A stretch of 64,000 bases of DNA from a bacterium (GTDB lineage: Bacteria > Planctomycetota > UBA1135 > UBA2386): NCBI GenBank assembly GCA_030432695.1, contig JAUILN010000020.1:1-64000 (forward strand). The letters are read 5' to 3'. Position numbers and translations under genes: made by a program. The notes beneath the pieces are model-generated. The model was not told the DNA's origin, did no database searches, and worked only from the letters and a program-made list of their open reading frames with translations. This document shows, in pieces, positions 44,415 to 52,276 of this stretch; position 1 is the stretch's first letter, and each line of letters opens with the position of its first letter.

Positions 44415-45635
44415 TCAGATCCCGGCTGCGCGACGGATCGCCGCGTCGTCGAGCAGCGCCTTCGACGACTTGCCGGCGTCGAGCACGGCCTGGACCCGCT
44501 CGTCGGTCGGCTCGATGCCCATCTTCTCCAGGCACCAGATCACGTTGGACCGACCGCTCATCGGCCCCACCCCGATCTTCTGCTCCAGGCCGACCACGTG
44601 CGCCGGCACGCCGCTGTAGACCGAGTCGGCCAGTGCCACATCACCCTTGCGGAACGCCTTGATCACCGCGGCCGCGTGCACGCCGGTGCCGGTCTCGAAC
44701 GCGTCGTTGCCGAGCACCGGGTAGTTGTGGGGGATCTCCACCTGCACCGCCGCCGCGGCCTTGGCGACGTACTCGGGCAGCGTCGTCAGGTCGTTGTCGA
44801 TCCAGCCGTTGAGTCGGCAGTTGATCAGCAGCAGGTCCATCGGCGCATTGCCGGCGCGCTCGCCGATGCCGAGGGCAGCGCCGTGGATCCGGGTCGCGCC
44901 CGCCTCCACCGCGGCCAGGCAGTTGGCGATGCCGAGGTCACGGTCGCGGTGGCCGTGCCAATCGATCCCGACGTCGGCTCCGAGCTCCTCGGCCAGCGCC
45001 TTCACGTAGCCGACCACCGCCGCCGCGCCGTGCGGGGTGGAGTGGCCGACCGTGTCACAGACGCAGAGCCGCTTCGCCCCGAGTTCGATCGCCGTGCCGT
45101 AGAGCGCTCGCAGGGTCTCGGGGAAGGCCCTCGAGGTGTCCTCGGTGACGTACATCACCGGCAGGTCGTGGTCCCGGCAGAAGGTCAGCGCCTTGCGGGT
45201 GTGCTCGAGCATCGTCTCGAGCTTCCAGTCCTCGGCGAACTGGCGGATCGAGCTGCTGCCGATGAAGGCGCAGACCTCGATCGGGATGCCGGCCTTCTGG
45301 GAGATCTCGACGACCGGCTCGATGTCGGAGACCACCGTGCGGCAGGCGACGTTGGCGCCGATCCTCAGGCCGTTGTCGGCGATCTCCTTGGCCATCCGCA
45401 GGATGTCCTCCCGCGGCCGGCCGCCCGCTCCCGGCAGGCCGAGGTTGGCGGTGTGGATCCCCAAGCCGTCCATCAGATGCAGCAGCTCGAGCTTCTGCTC
45501 CACGGTGGGGTCGCTCACCGACGGCGACTGCAGTCCGTCCCGCAGCGTCTCGTCGTCGAACTGCAGATCGTCGATCTGCGGAGGCTGGCGTCCGTGGACG
45601 TTCCAGTCGTGGATCAGGTCTTCGACACGCGTCAT
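44415..45635 (-). CDS. LeuA-family (2-isopropylmalate/homocitrate synthase-like) DRE-TIM enzyme
   Basis: The 406-residue protein belongs to the DRE-TIM metallolyase superfamily. It has the opening FDDETLRDGLQSPS with Arg32-Asp33, the metal-binding DWHGHRDRDLG with His227 and His229, and AGATRIHGAALGIGERAGN. These enzymes condense acetyl-CoA with a 2-oxoacid. The protein lacks the roughly 130-residue LeuA-type regulatory C-terminal domain, so it could be a leucine-insensitive isopropylmalate synthase, homocitrate synthase, citramalate synthase or an R-citrate synthase-like form. No leuBCD genes are adjacent. The start is ATG 45635. Confidence 0.85.
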   Translation of the reverse strand: MTRVEDLIHDWNVHGRQPPQIDDLQFDDETLRDGLQSPSVSDPTVEQKLELLHLMDGLGIHTANLGLPGAGGRPREDILRMAKEIADNGLRIGANVACRTVVSDIEPVVEISQKAGIPIEVCAFIGSSSIRQFAEDWKLETMLEHTRKALTFCRDHDLPVMYVTEDTSRAFPETLRALYGTAIELGAKRLCVCDTVGHSTPHGAAAVVGYVKALAEELGADVGIDWHGHRDRDLGIANCLAAVEAGATRIHGAALGIGERAGNAPMDLLLINCRLNGWIDNDLTTLPEYVAKAAAAVQVEIPHNYPVLGNDAFETGTGVHAAAVIKAFRKGDVALADSVYSGVPAHVVGLEQKIGVGPMSGRSNVIWCLEKMGIEPTDERVQAVLDAGKSSKALLDDAAIRRAAGI

Positions 45636-45694
45636 GCCGACGATTGTAGCCGTGCCGCGCGCCGAACCTCGGTCCGACGACCTCGCGCGGGCGA

Positions 45695-46843
45695 TCAGTT
45701 CGCCTCGAGGTCGCGGAAGAACGTCCCGGTGTCCTCGAGGTTCTTGAGGTAGAGGTGCCAGTCGAGGCGCGCGTCGTGGTCGATCGCCTCGGAGCCGTGG
45801 TCGGCGCCGAACAGCGAGTTCACCGCCCAGTCCGACAGACTGACCTCGCCGGTCAGCTCGCGGTTCTCGAGCATCGGCTCGATCTGGATCAGCTCGTGCT
45901 TCACCAGCTTGCTGGACGGGCGGATCAGTCGTCGGTTGCGGATCAACTCGACCTCGTCGGCACTGACCAGTCGCAGCAGCTCCGCTGCGTCGGCGTAGGC
46001 GTTGCCCTCGTAGAGCTCCTTGAACAGGAGATGGACGATCAGGATCTGCTCCGCGTCCTCCAGCAGGTGCTCGCGGAAGAACCGCACCGCCGGGAAGTCC
46101 TCGGCGCCGGGCGTGCAGCGCAGACGCTCGTCGATCCGGCGTCGGCAGCCGGTGATGCGCTGGGTGAGCACGCGACCCGCGGAGGCGTGGCCGACCTGGA
46201 TCCGGTCCCAGCGCTCCTGGCGGAACACTCGCTCGCTGCGGTGCTTGTAGAGGTTGTGCAGGATCCGCAGGTCGGCCAGCAGCTCGTGGTTGCCGGTGTA
46301 CGGAGCGCGCCGCTCGCGACGGTCCTCGACCACCAGCCCGGCGATCTCGTCGCGGAACGCCAGCAGCGCGTCCTCGGAGATCCGGAAGCGGCTGTCCAGC
46401 AGATCGTCGACGACGTCCTCGTCGTCCTCGAGCACCACCACGCCGCTGGCGCGCAACGGACCGTTCTCGTGCAGCAGTTCGGCGCCGGCGAGCACCTCGA
46501 ACGAGGAGTCGAACACGGTGGCCAGGAGTTGGCGGCCGTCGACGCCCGGGTCTTCGGAGCGCAGATGCCGCTGCAGCAAGGTCGCGATCACCTGGAAGTG
46601 GACCAGCTCGAAGCGGTGCTCGCGCAGCAGTGCCGACAGTGGTCCGCGGAAGCGGTACCTTGCCAGGTGGTCGGCCAGGCGGTCGTGCTTGGTGCGCTCC
46701 TGTCGCTTGAGCCGCGTGCGCGCATCGCGAGCGAGCGAGCCCTCGGCGAGCCGCGAGCGGATACGCTGCAGGTCGTCACAGAGGTCGAGCAGCTCGCGGA
46801 GTGCGGTCGCGCGCCTGGTTGCTTTGCGTGGTCTGGTCTTCAT
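45695..46843 (-). CDS. Uncharacterised protein resembling the N-terminal part of some bacterial AAA ATPases
   Basis: The 382-residue protein is mainly alpha-helical and highly charged. Its layout reminds me of the N-terminal winged-helix region of a bacterial AAA-type ATPase group: SALLREHRFELVHFQVIATLLQRHL, DDVVDDLLDSRFRISEDALLAF and RLIRPSSKLVKHELIQIEPML, then LSDWAVNSLFG. But no Walker A or B motif is present and the gene ends there, so any ATPase is absent or encoded elsewhere. ATG 46843 follows GGAGA; the earlier ATG at 46861 lacks a site. The similarity is recalled by pattern only. Confidence 0.6.
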   Translation of the reverse strand: MKTRPRKATRRATALRELLDLCDDLQRIRSRLAEGSLARDARTRLKRQERTKHDRLADHLARYRFRGPLSALLREHRFELVHFQVIATLLQRHLRSEDPGVDGRQLLATVFDSSFEVLAGAELLHENGPLRASGVVVLEDDEDVVDDLLDSRFRISEDALLAFRDEIAGLVVEDRRERRAPYTGNHELLADLRILHNLYKHRSERVFRQERWDRIQVGHASAGRVLTQRITGCRRRIDERLRCTPGAEDFPAVRFFREHLLEDAEQILIVHLLFKELYEGNAYADAAELLRLVSADEVELIRNRRLIRPSSKLVKHELIQIEPMLENRELTGEVSLSDWAVNSLFGADHGSEAIDHDARLDWHLYLKNLEDTGTFFRDLEAN

Positions 46844-47174
46844 CGATCTCCGGACTTCCATGCGTGGCGTGTGCGTTGCTCCGCCGCGCGCCGCAGAGAC
46901 TCTGCGCCACGCGTCGATGCAGCGTTCACACAGCCTGCTCCATCGGCTCGACCCGGGACTGGTCGACGATGAGGCTGAATTGCATAAGTGATTGTCACCA
47001 AGAAATTAGCACCGCTGCCCGAGAGCGGCTGTGCACTAGTATCCCCAGGCTTCCAAGGGTGCAAGGCGGCTTGCGACCGACCCGGGGCAGGCCGTTTCCG
47101 ACGGCCTTCCGAACCTCTTGTCAGGCAAGGTCGGGCGTGACTTTTTCGGCCGAACGCATCCGCTTTGGTGGGGA
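46844..47174. other. Divergent intergenic region with an AT-richer patch
   Basis: No gene is visible. About 46970-47040 is clearly lower in G+C than the surroundings (GAATTGCATAAGTGATTGTC, then AAGAAATTAGC). It probably holds the promoters of the divergent 382-residue protein gene and the signal peptidase gene, though no pair of elements is convincing. Confidence 0.4.
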
Positions 47175-48512
47175 ATGATTTCCGACCCATCTGCTGACCC
47201 CGACTCGATCGCCGGGCACCGTCCGGCTCCACCGCCGGCTGCCCGACCCGGCCCGGCCGCCCTGCTGCGCGACGTCGGAATCCTGGTGGTCGTGGCCTGG
47301 ATCGTGGTCGCCCAGCTTCGGACCCACGTCGCCGACCGGTACCGAGTCGAGACCTCGTCGATGGAGCCCACCCTGCACGGCGATCCAGACGACGGCGACG
47401 TGGTGCTGGTCGCCAAGCTGCCGATGGGTCGACCGGACGATTGGCCGGGCCGCTACGACGTCGTGGTGGTGCGGAACCGACTGGTCGAGGATGGGCCTTG
47501 GTTGGTGAAGCGGCTGATGGTCCAGGGGCCCGCCGATGTCACGGTCCGCGAGGGCGACCTGTGGCAGCGCGTCGCCGACCGACCGGTGTTCCGCCGGGTC
47601 GAGAAGGACCCGGTCGCACAGGCCCACCTGCTGCTGACCTCGTTCGCCGCTCACGGGGAGGCGACCGGATACCTCGCCGAGGACCCTTCGGTGTGGCGTT
47701 CGGTGGGTACCGATCTGGTGGTCCGCGGCGTGCCCGAGGCAGAACTCTTCGCGGCGCGCACCGCCGCGGCCCACGCGGCGCGGGCCGAGGCGCGGTCGAC
47801 TCTCCACCCGCCGCGCCACCTCTCGACCAATCGGGCCCAGGACTCGTCATTCCTCGACGCACTCGGCGAGCCGCGCGGTCTCGGACATGCCTGGCCCCGC
47901 GATCTCGGCATCGAGTTCCTGTGCACGCTCGAGTCCGAGGCGACCGCTCTGCACGCGGTGGTCGAGTATCTCGGCACGTATCACTCCGTGCGGCTCGGCA
48001 CCGACGGCCGCGGTCGCCTGTATCGCATGGGCGAGTCCTGGAGTGAGGCGTTCGAGCATCCGCCGCTACCGACCGGCACGCCGGTCCGGGTGCTGTTCCT
48101 GCATCTAGACGGTGCCTTCCAGGTGGTCGTCGACGAGCAGCAGGTGCATCGTCGGCCGGCCGAACTCGCCGCGCAGACCGACCGCGTGCTGCGCCTTCCC
48201 GAGCCGTTCCGGGCTCCGGAGCGGAACCTCCTGCACCTCGGCTTCGCGTCGACGGAGCCGGGCCGCGAGGTGGCGCGCGTCCACTGGCTCCGTGCGGTGC
48301 AGGATCCCTATCTGCCGGACGAGGACGGTCGGATATGGAGCCTCGAAACCGGAGACCTGTTCCTGCTCGGCGACAACGTGCACGATAGTGCCGACTCCCG
48401 TGAGATCGTCGGGGAGCCGTTCGCCCTCGACGACGTCGTGGGACGGCCCTGGGCCATCGTCGGGCCCGCGCCGCGCGCGCGCTGGTTCGGGTCCTCGACC
48501 GCGGTCCGTTGA
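47175..48512 (+). CDS. Signal peptidase I with a large inserted domain
   Basis: The 445-residue protein has one membrane segment (residues 33-47), then the S26 catalytic core: box B SSMEPTL with Ser62, box C/D YDVVVVRN followed by PWLVKRLMV with Lys112 as general base, and near the C-terminus box E GDLFLLGDNVHDSADSREIV. Signal peptidase I cleaves exported preproteins at AxA. Between residues 125 and 390 there is an insertion; its later part (IEFLCTLESEATALHAVVEYLG, VRVLFLHLDGAFQVVVDEQQV) resembles a LamG/concanavalin-like beta-sandwich. E. coli LepB is 324 residues. ATG 47175 is chosen over 47118 because homology starts at the anchor. Confidence 0.85.
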   Translation: MISDPSADPDSIAGHRPAPPPAARPGPAALLRDVGILVVVAWIVVAQLRTHVADRYRVETSSMEPTLHGDPDDGDVVLVAKLPMGRPDDWPGRYDVVVVRNRLVEDGPWLVKRLMVQGPADVTVREGDLWQRVADRPVFRRVEKDPVAQAHLLLTSFAAHGEATGYLAEDPSVWRSVGTDLVVRGVPEAELFAARTAAAHAARAEARSTLHPPRHLSTNRAQDSSFLDALGEPRGLGHAWPRDLGIEFLCTLESEATALHAVVEYLGTYHSVRLGTDGRGRLYRMGESWSEAFEHPPLPTGTPVRVLFLHLDGAFQVVVDEQQVHRRPAELAAQTDRVLRLPEPFRAPERNLLHLGFASTEPGREVARVHWLRAVQDPYLPDEDGRIWSLETGDLFLLGDNVHDSADSREIVGEPFALDDVVGRPWAIVGPAPRARWFGSSTAVR

Positions 48513-48657
48513 TCCCGTCTCGACCGGTCCCGCGAGGCTCGCCGAGACCTGGACGAGCCGAGGACCTCCGCGGCGTCCCCGAGCCAGGTCGTGGCGCCGA
48601 AGCCGTTACGCCGGCTGGGGCCTTCGATAGTCCGCGCGCGCTACCGCGCTCCCGAAC

Positions 48658-50526
48658 ATGATGACCAGACTGCGCCCCGACCTCGCGTCGCTCGTCCTGT
48701 GGACCTTCTCGGTCCTGGCCTTGCCGGCCCAGGACGTCCCCCGGCCCGACAGCCCCGCGCACGAGGACGGTGCACAGCCCGAGCGCATTCTGCCGATGCC
48801 GATCCCGCGAGCGCTCATCCTGCACAAAGGCGAGCGCTCGCTCGAGATCGACGGCAGTCTGCAGGACTGGCCGGCACTGCCACCGATCGCCCTCGACGAT
48901 GGCCGCCAGTTGTCCGGGACCGCGTTCGGGGCATTCCGGAGTCGCGACGATCTCGCCGCCAAGGTGTTTGCGCTATGGGACGCCGACGCCCTCTGGCTCG
49001 GCATCGTGGTCCTCGACGATTGGCACGTGCGGCTCCGCCAGGACAGCCCGCGGATCTCGGAGATCCCGCCTGCCGATGCGGTGAGCATCCGGTTCGACCC
49101 GGCTCGCGATACGTATTCCCTGGGCGCCGATCCCGGCCGTGCCGAGGACAGCGAGTTCTGGCTCGCCGACGTCGAGGGTCAGGGTCGCAAGGTGGTGTTC
49201 TGGGATCGGTACCGCAGCACGGCCCGGTTCGCAGAAGCAGCAGAGTGCGTGGTGCAGCGCGATACCGAGCGCCGGCTGACCGTCTACGAGGCGCGGCTGC
49301 CGTGGACCGAGATCCTGCCGCACGGCGAGGAGGCGGAGCCCCGCAAGGTCTTCGACCTGCAGATCGAGGTTGACGACTTCGACGAGCCGACCGACCCGAT
49401 CGCCCAGACCCGCCTCGGCTGGAACTTCGGAATGGGCCCGCGGATCGACCCCGGCCTGATGGGTTCGGCGATGCTGGCCGACGTGACGCCTGCGGATCTC
49501 GGTGACGGCGGTTTTCCGATGCCGCCCTTCCCCGATCCGCCCGCGGTTCCCGACCCGCCACCGATTCCACCGTTGGAGCATTGGCTGGGCCTGCTCGAGG
49601 GCCTCGAGGATCACCCCCCGGAACGGGTAGAGGCCGACACTGTGGACCCGAGCAGCGTCGGCGGTGTGGCACGGCGGAGTACCCTGGAGTCCCTCGACCG
49701 TCATTGCGCGGCGTTCCCGCGAGCCGACTTCCTCGGCTACCAGCACCGGATCCACCGTCGTATGAACCGGGAGGCCGAGGGGATCGCGCAGCGAGGGCTA
49801 CCGCTGTTCTGGCAGCGCGGACTCGACAGACTCGCCGATCGCCTCCGGGAACCTCCGGTGCGGGGCTTTCGCATCCACCGGCTCCCGCAGGGTGGGGTGA
49901 TCGTTCAGTCGAAGTCGGCGACCGTCGCTGTCGATCCGGCTGGCTACCGCGTCGACCGGGTCCTCGATCCGCTGGTCGATCTGGTGATCTTGACCACGCC
50001 GCAAGACCCGACGCGGCGCAATGACCCACTGCTGCTGCGCCTGCTCTCCGGCGAGCGTAGGCGGCCGGTCCTGATGCACCTGGCGATTCACCTACCCGGG
50101 CTTTCAGCACCAGATATTCCCTTGGTCCAGAACGGGCAGGAGCACGTGCACGGCGACCTGACGGTGCGTGCACTGGGCCACACCGACGACGAGGGTCGGG
50201 TCTCGACGTCGTTCGCCTATTGGTTGCGACTGGCCGACGGCACCGATCTGCTGGTTGCCGCCAACGTGCTCGACGAAGTGCAGGTCGATGCCGAGGACTC
50301 CATCGAGGCATTGCTGCTGTCGCCACGGCATCCGCGCGGTCGGCCGTTGGCCCATCGCCTTGCACCTGGAGTCGTGCTGGTCGACGAGGCGCTGCAGTGC
50401 GCAATCGGTCCCGGTGCGATCGGAAGGGTTCCGTTGCAGGCGGCCTGGGACTTCCAGGATGGGCTTCGGCCGTTGGACTCGGTGCTGTTGGCGCCCGGCG
50501 ACTCGCTGGATATCTCCCCGCGCTGA
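48658..50526 (+). CDS. Exported two-domain protein: CBM9-like N-domain and degenerate metallo-beta-lactamase-like C-domain
   Basis: The 622-residue protein has an N-terminal signal peptide (LASLVLWTFSVLALPAQ). Residues about 60-280 resemble a family 9 carbohydrate-binding-like module (SLEIDGSLQDWPALPPI, VFALWDADALWLGIVVLDD, YEARLPWTEI). A proline-rich hinge (PMPPFPDPPAVPDPPPIPP) follows. The C-terminal 230 residues (GGVIVQSKSATVAVDPAG, then LVDLVILTTPQDP) resemble a UlaG-like metallo-beta-lactamase fold, but the HxHxDH metal motif is missing after the aspartate. It should be periplasmic or outside the cell. Function unknown. Confidence 0.7.
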   Translation: MMTRLRPDLASLVLWTFSVLALPAQDVPRPDSPAHEDGAQPERILPMPIPRALILHKGERSLEIDGSLQDWPALPPIALDDGRQLSGTAFGAFRSRDDLAAKVFALWDADALWLGIVVLDDWHVRLRQDSPRISEIPPADAVSIRFDPARDTYSLGADPGRAEDSEFWLADVEGQGRKVVFWDRYRSTARFAEAAECVVQRDTERRLTVYEARLPWTEILPHGEEAEPRKVFDLQIEVDDFDEPTDPIAQTRLGWNFGMGPRIDPGLMGSAMLADVTPADLGDGGFPMPPFPDPPAVPDPPPIPPLEHWLGLLEGLEDHPPERVEADTVDPSSVGGVARRSTLESLDRHCAAFPRADFLGYQHRIHRRMNREAEGIAQRGLPLFWQRGLDRLADRLREPPVRGFRIHRLPQGGVIVQSKSATVAVDPAGYRVDRVLDPLVDLVILTTPQDPTRRNDPLLLRLLSGERRRPVLMHLAIHLPGLSAPDIPLVQNGQEHVHGDLTVRALGHTDDEGRVSTSFAYWLRLADGTDLLVAANVLDEVQVDAEDSIEALLLSPRHPRGRPLAHRLAPGVVLVDEALQCAIGPGAIGRVPLQAAWDFQDGLRPLDSVLLAPGDSLDISPR

Positions 50527-50789
50527 TCGACATCGGCCGGAAAGAGCTGTCCGCACGGCTCGCGAAATTAGCCGTTGCGCATGTTGATTGGTCCGCGCTC
50601 GCGGCGGATAGTGAAGGTTTTGCTACGCCGCACGACTGTAGCCAATTGGCGGTTACAGCATCGGTGCCCTCGATCCGCTGGTCGCGATGGCGGCCACTCA
50701 CGAATCTGCGCCTTCCGAGGCAAATGACCTCTGCGTGGCAGATCCGACTGGTCGAACCGTTGGGTATTCAGAGCAGAAGAGGTCCATCC
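50527..50789. other. Intergenic leader of the AT-hook-like gene
   Basis: The region is somewhat less G+C-rich than its neighbours (for example GCGAAATTAGCCGTTGCGC and GTAGCCAATTGGCGGTTACAG). The likely ribosome-binding site AGAGG lies at about 50778. I see no clear -35/-10 pair and no other feature. Confidence 0.35.
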
Positions 50790-51197
50790 ATGGCCGCACG
50801 TAAAGCATCCCCCGCGTACGAAATCGCTCTCCGCATGCTGGAGAAGAACAAGGACGTCTCCTATGCAGACGTCCGTGCTGCAGCCCAGAAGAAGGGGCTG
50901 TCGATCTTCCCGATCGTCTACGGACGCGCGAAGAAGGCCCTCGGCTTGGTCGACACCAGCGCTGCCAAGAAGAAGGTCGGAAAGAAGAAGGTCGGTCGGC
51001 CGGCGAAGGCCGCAACCGCCGGCTCCGCCGGCGGCGTCGTCAAGCGCGGGCCGGGCCGTCCGCGCAAGAACCCCGAAGTGAGCGCCTCGGCCGGAATCGA
51101 TTCGGTGATCGAGGCGATGCGCTCCAATGAGGCCGAGCGCGAGCGTTTCCGCGACGTGTTGGTGCAGATTCGCGACCTCATCAACTCGGTTGTCTGA
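50790..51197 (+). CDS. AT-hook-like DNA-binding protein
   Basis: The 135-residue protein has an N-terminal helical domain (PAYEIALRMLEKNKDVSYAD, AQKKGLSIFPIVYGRAKKALG). A basic linker with two AT-hook-like tripeptide motifs follows, GKKKVGRPAKA and RGPGRPRKNP, and then an acidic helix (SVIEAMRSNEAERERFRDVLVQIRDL). AT-hooks insert GRP into the minor groove. Small basic proteins of this type act as nucleoid-associated proteins or transcription factors. AGAGG lies seven bases before ATG 50790. Hairpin repeats follow the stop. Confidence 0.75.
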   Translation: MAARKASPAYEIALRMLEKNKDVSYADVRAAAQKKGLSIFPIVYGRAKKALGLVDTSAAKKKVGKKKVGRPAKAATAGSAGGVVKRGPGRPRKNPEVSASAGIDSVIEAMRSNEAERERFRDVLVQIRDLINSVV

Positions 51198-51200
51198 ACT

Positions 51201-51229
51201 CGGGTTGCGCGAACCCGGGTTGCGCGAAC
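51201..51229. terminator. Repeated hairpin downstream of the AT-hook-like gene
   Basis: CGGGTTGCGCGAAC occurs at 51201-51214 and 51216-51229. In the first copy CGGGTT (51201-51206) pairs with AACCCG (51212-51217) around the loop GCGCG. It is placed just after the stop and could serve as a terminator, although no T-run follows. Confidence 0.45.
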
Positions 51230-51291
51230 TCGGGATGTCTGGCCGAAGCGCCGTCTGATGGGCGCGTTTTCAGAAGGGCGGCGGCCGAGGA

Positions 51292-52203
51292 TCAGCGCAG
51301 CAGGTCGTTCAACGCCTGTCGGTCGCTGACGACGAGCTGCGCCACCCGATCCTCCCAGAGCGTCGTCAGACGCCGCGTGACCGGTCCGGCAGCGCCGTCG
51401 CCGACCGGCCGGCCGTCGACCTCCACCACCGGGGCGACGTCGCGCAACGTCGCGGACAGGAACACCTCGTCCGCGGAGCGTACGTCGTCGGCGGTCAGGC
51501 GCGTCTCGAGCACCTCCATTCCGCCCGCCCTGGCCGCCTCGAGCAGATGCCGGCGGGTGACCCCCGCGAGGATGCCCGCATCCAAGGGCGGGGTGTACAC
51601 GGATCCCCCGCGCACCAGATACAGGTTCGCCGTCGATGCTTCGGTGACCGAGCCGTCGCCGGCCACGAACACGCAGTCCGGGGCTCCGGCTCGCTGCGCG
51701 GCCGCCACTCCCAGCATGTTGGCGACGTAGTTCCCCGACTTCACCGATGGGTCATGGCCGCGACCTGCGGGCGTGGCGCGTGGCACCAGGGCCACTCGCG
51801 ATAGCTCGCCACTGCGACTCCGGCGGATGCCGCGGGCGAACACCACGATGCGCGGCGGACCTTGCACTGCGTCGGGCGAGAGCCGGAAGTCGCTGGCCGT
51901 GCCCCGGGTCACGATCAACCGCAGGTAGTACTCCAGGTCGTCGACCTCGCCGCTCCGCGCGCCCGCCAGTGCGTCGACCACGTGGCGCATCAGGACCCGC
52001 GGTTCCGGCAGGGTGTGCAACCCGATCCCGGATGCCGAGTGGATCAGCCGCTCGACGTGCTCGCGCCAGGCGAACGGCACGCCACGCCGGGTCCGGAACA
52101 CCTCGTAGACCGAGTCGCCGAACAGGAACCCCCGGTCGAGAGCCGGAATGGTGGCGCGGTCCGATGGCTCGACCACGCCGTCGACGGAACACACGTCGGG
52201 CAT
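51292..52203 (-). CDS. Class IV PLP aminotransferase (D-amino acid/branched-chain/ADC-lyase type)
   Basis: The 303-residue protein has the fold-type IV PLP motif DPSVKSGNYVANMLG with Lys155 as the PLP-binding lysine, the N-terminal GFLFGDSVYEVFRTRRG, and the phosphate-binding VTEASTANLYLVRGG followed by PLDAGILAGVTRRHLLEAA. Members are branched-chain aminotransferase (IlvE), D-alanine aminotransferase or aminodeoxychorismate lyase; the sequence does not decide. It is divergent from purF, 73 bp apart. ATG 52203 gives a normal length. Confidence 0.9.
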   Translation of the reverse strand: MPDVCSVDGVVEPSDRATIPALDRGFLFGDSVYEVFRTRRGVPFAWREHVERLIHSASGIGLHTLPEPRVLMRHVVDALAGARSGEVDDLEYYLRLIVTRGTASDFRLSPDAVQGPPRIVVFARGIRRSRSGELSRVALVPRATPAGRGHDPSVKSGNYVANMLGVAAAQRAGAPDCVFVAGDGSVTEASTANLYLVRGGSVYTPPLDAGILAGVTRRHLLEAARAGGMEVLETRLTADDVRSADEVFLSATLRDVAPVVEVDGRPVGDGAAGPVTRRLTTLWEDRVAQLVVSDRQALNDLLR

Positions 52204-52276
52204 CGTCGGAGCGTAGCGTCGGACATGGCCGACCCGCACTCCGGTTGCTACCATCCCCCGTTTCCCAGAACCAGCG

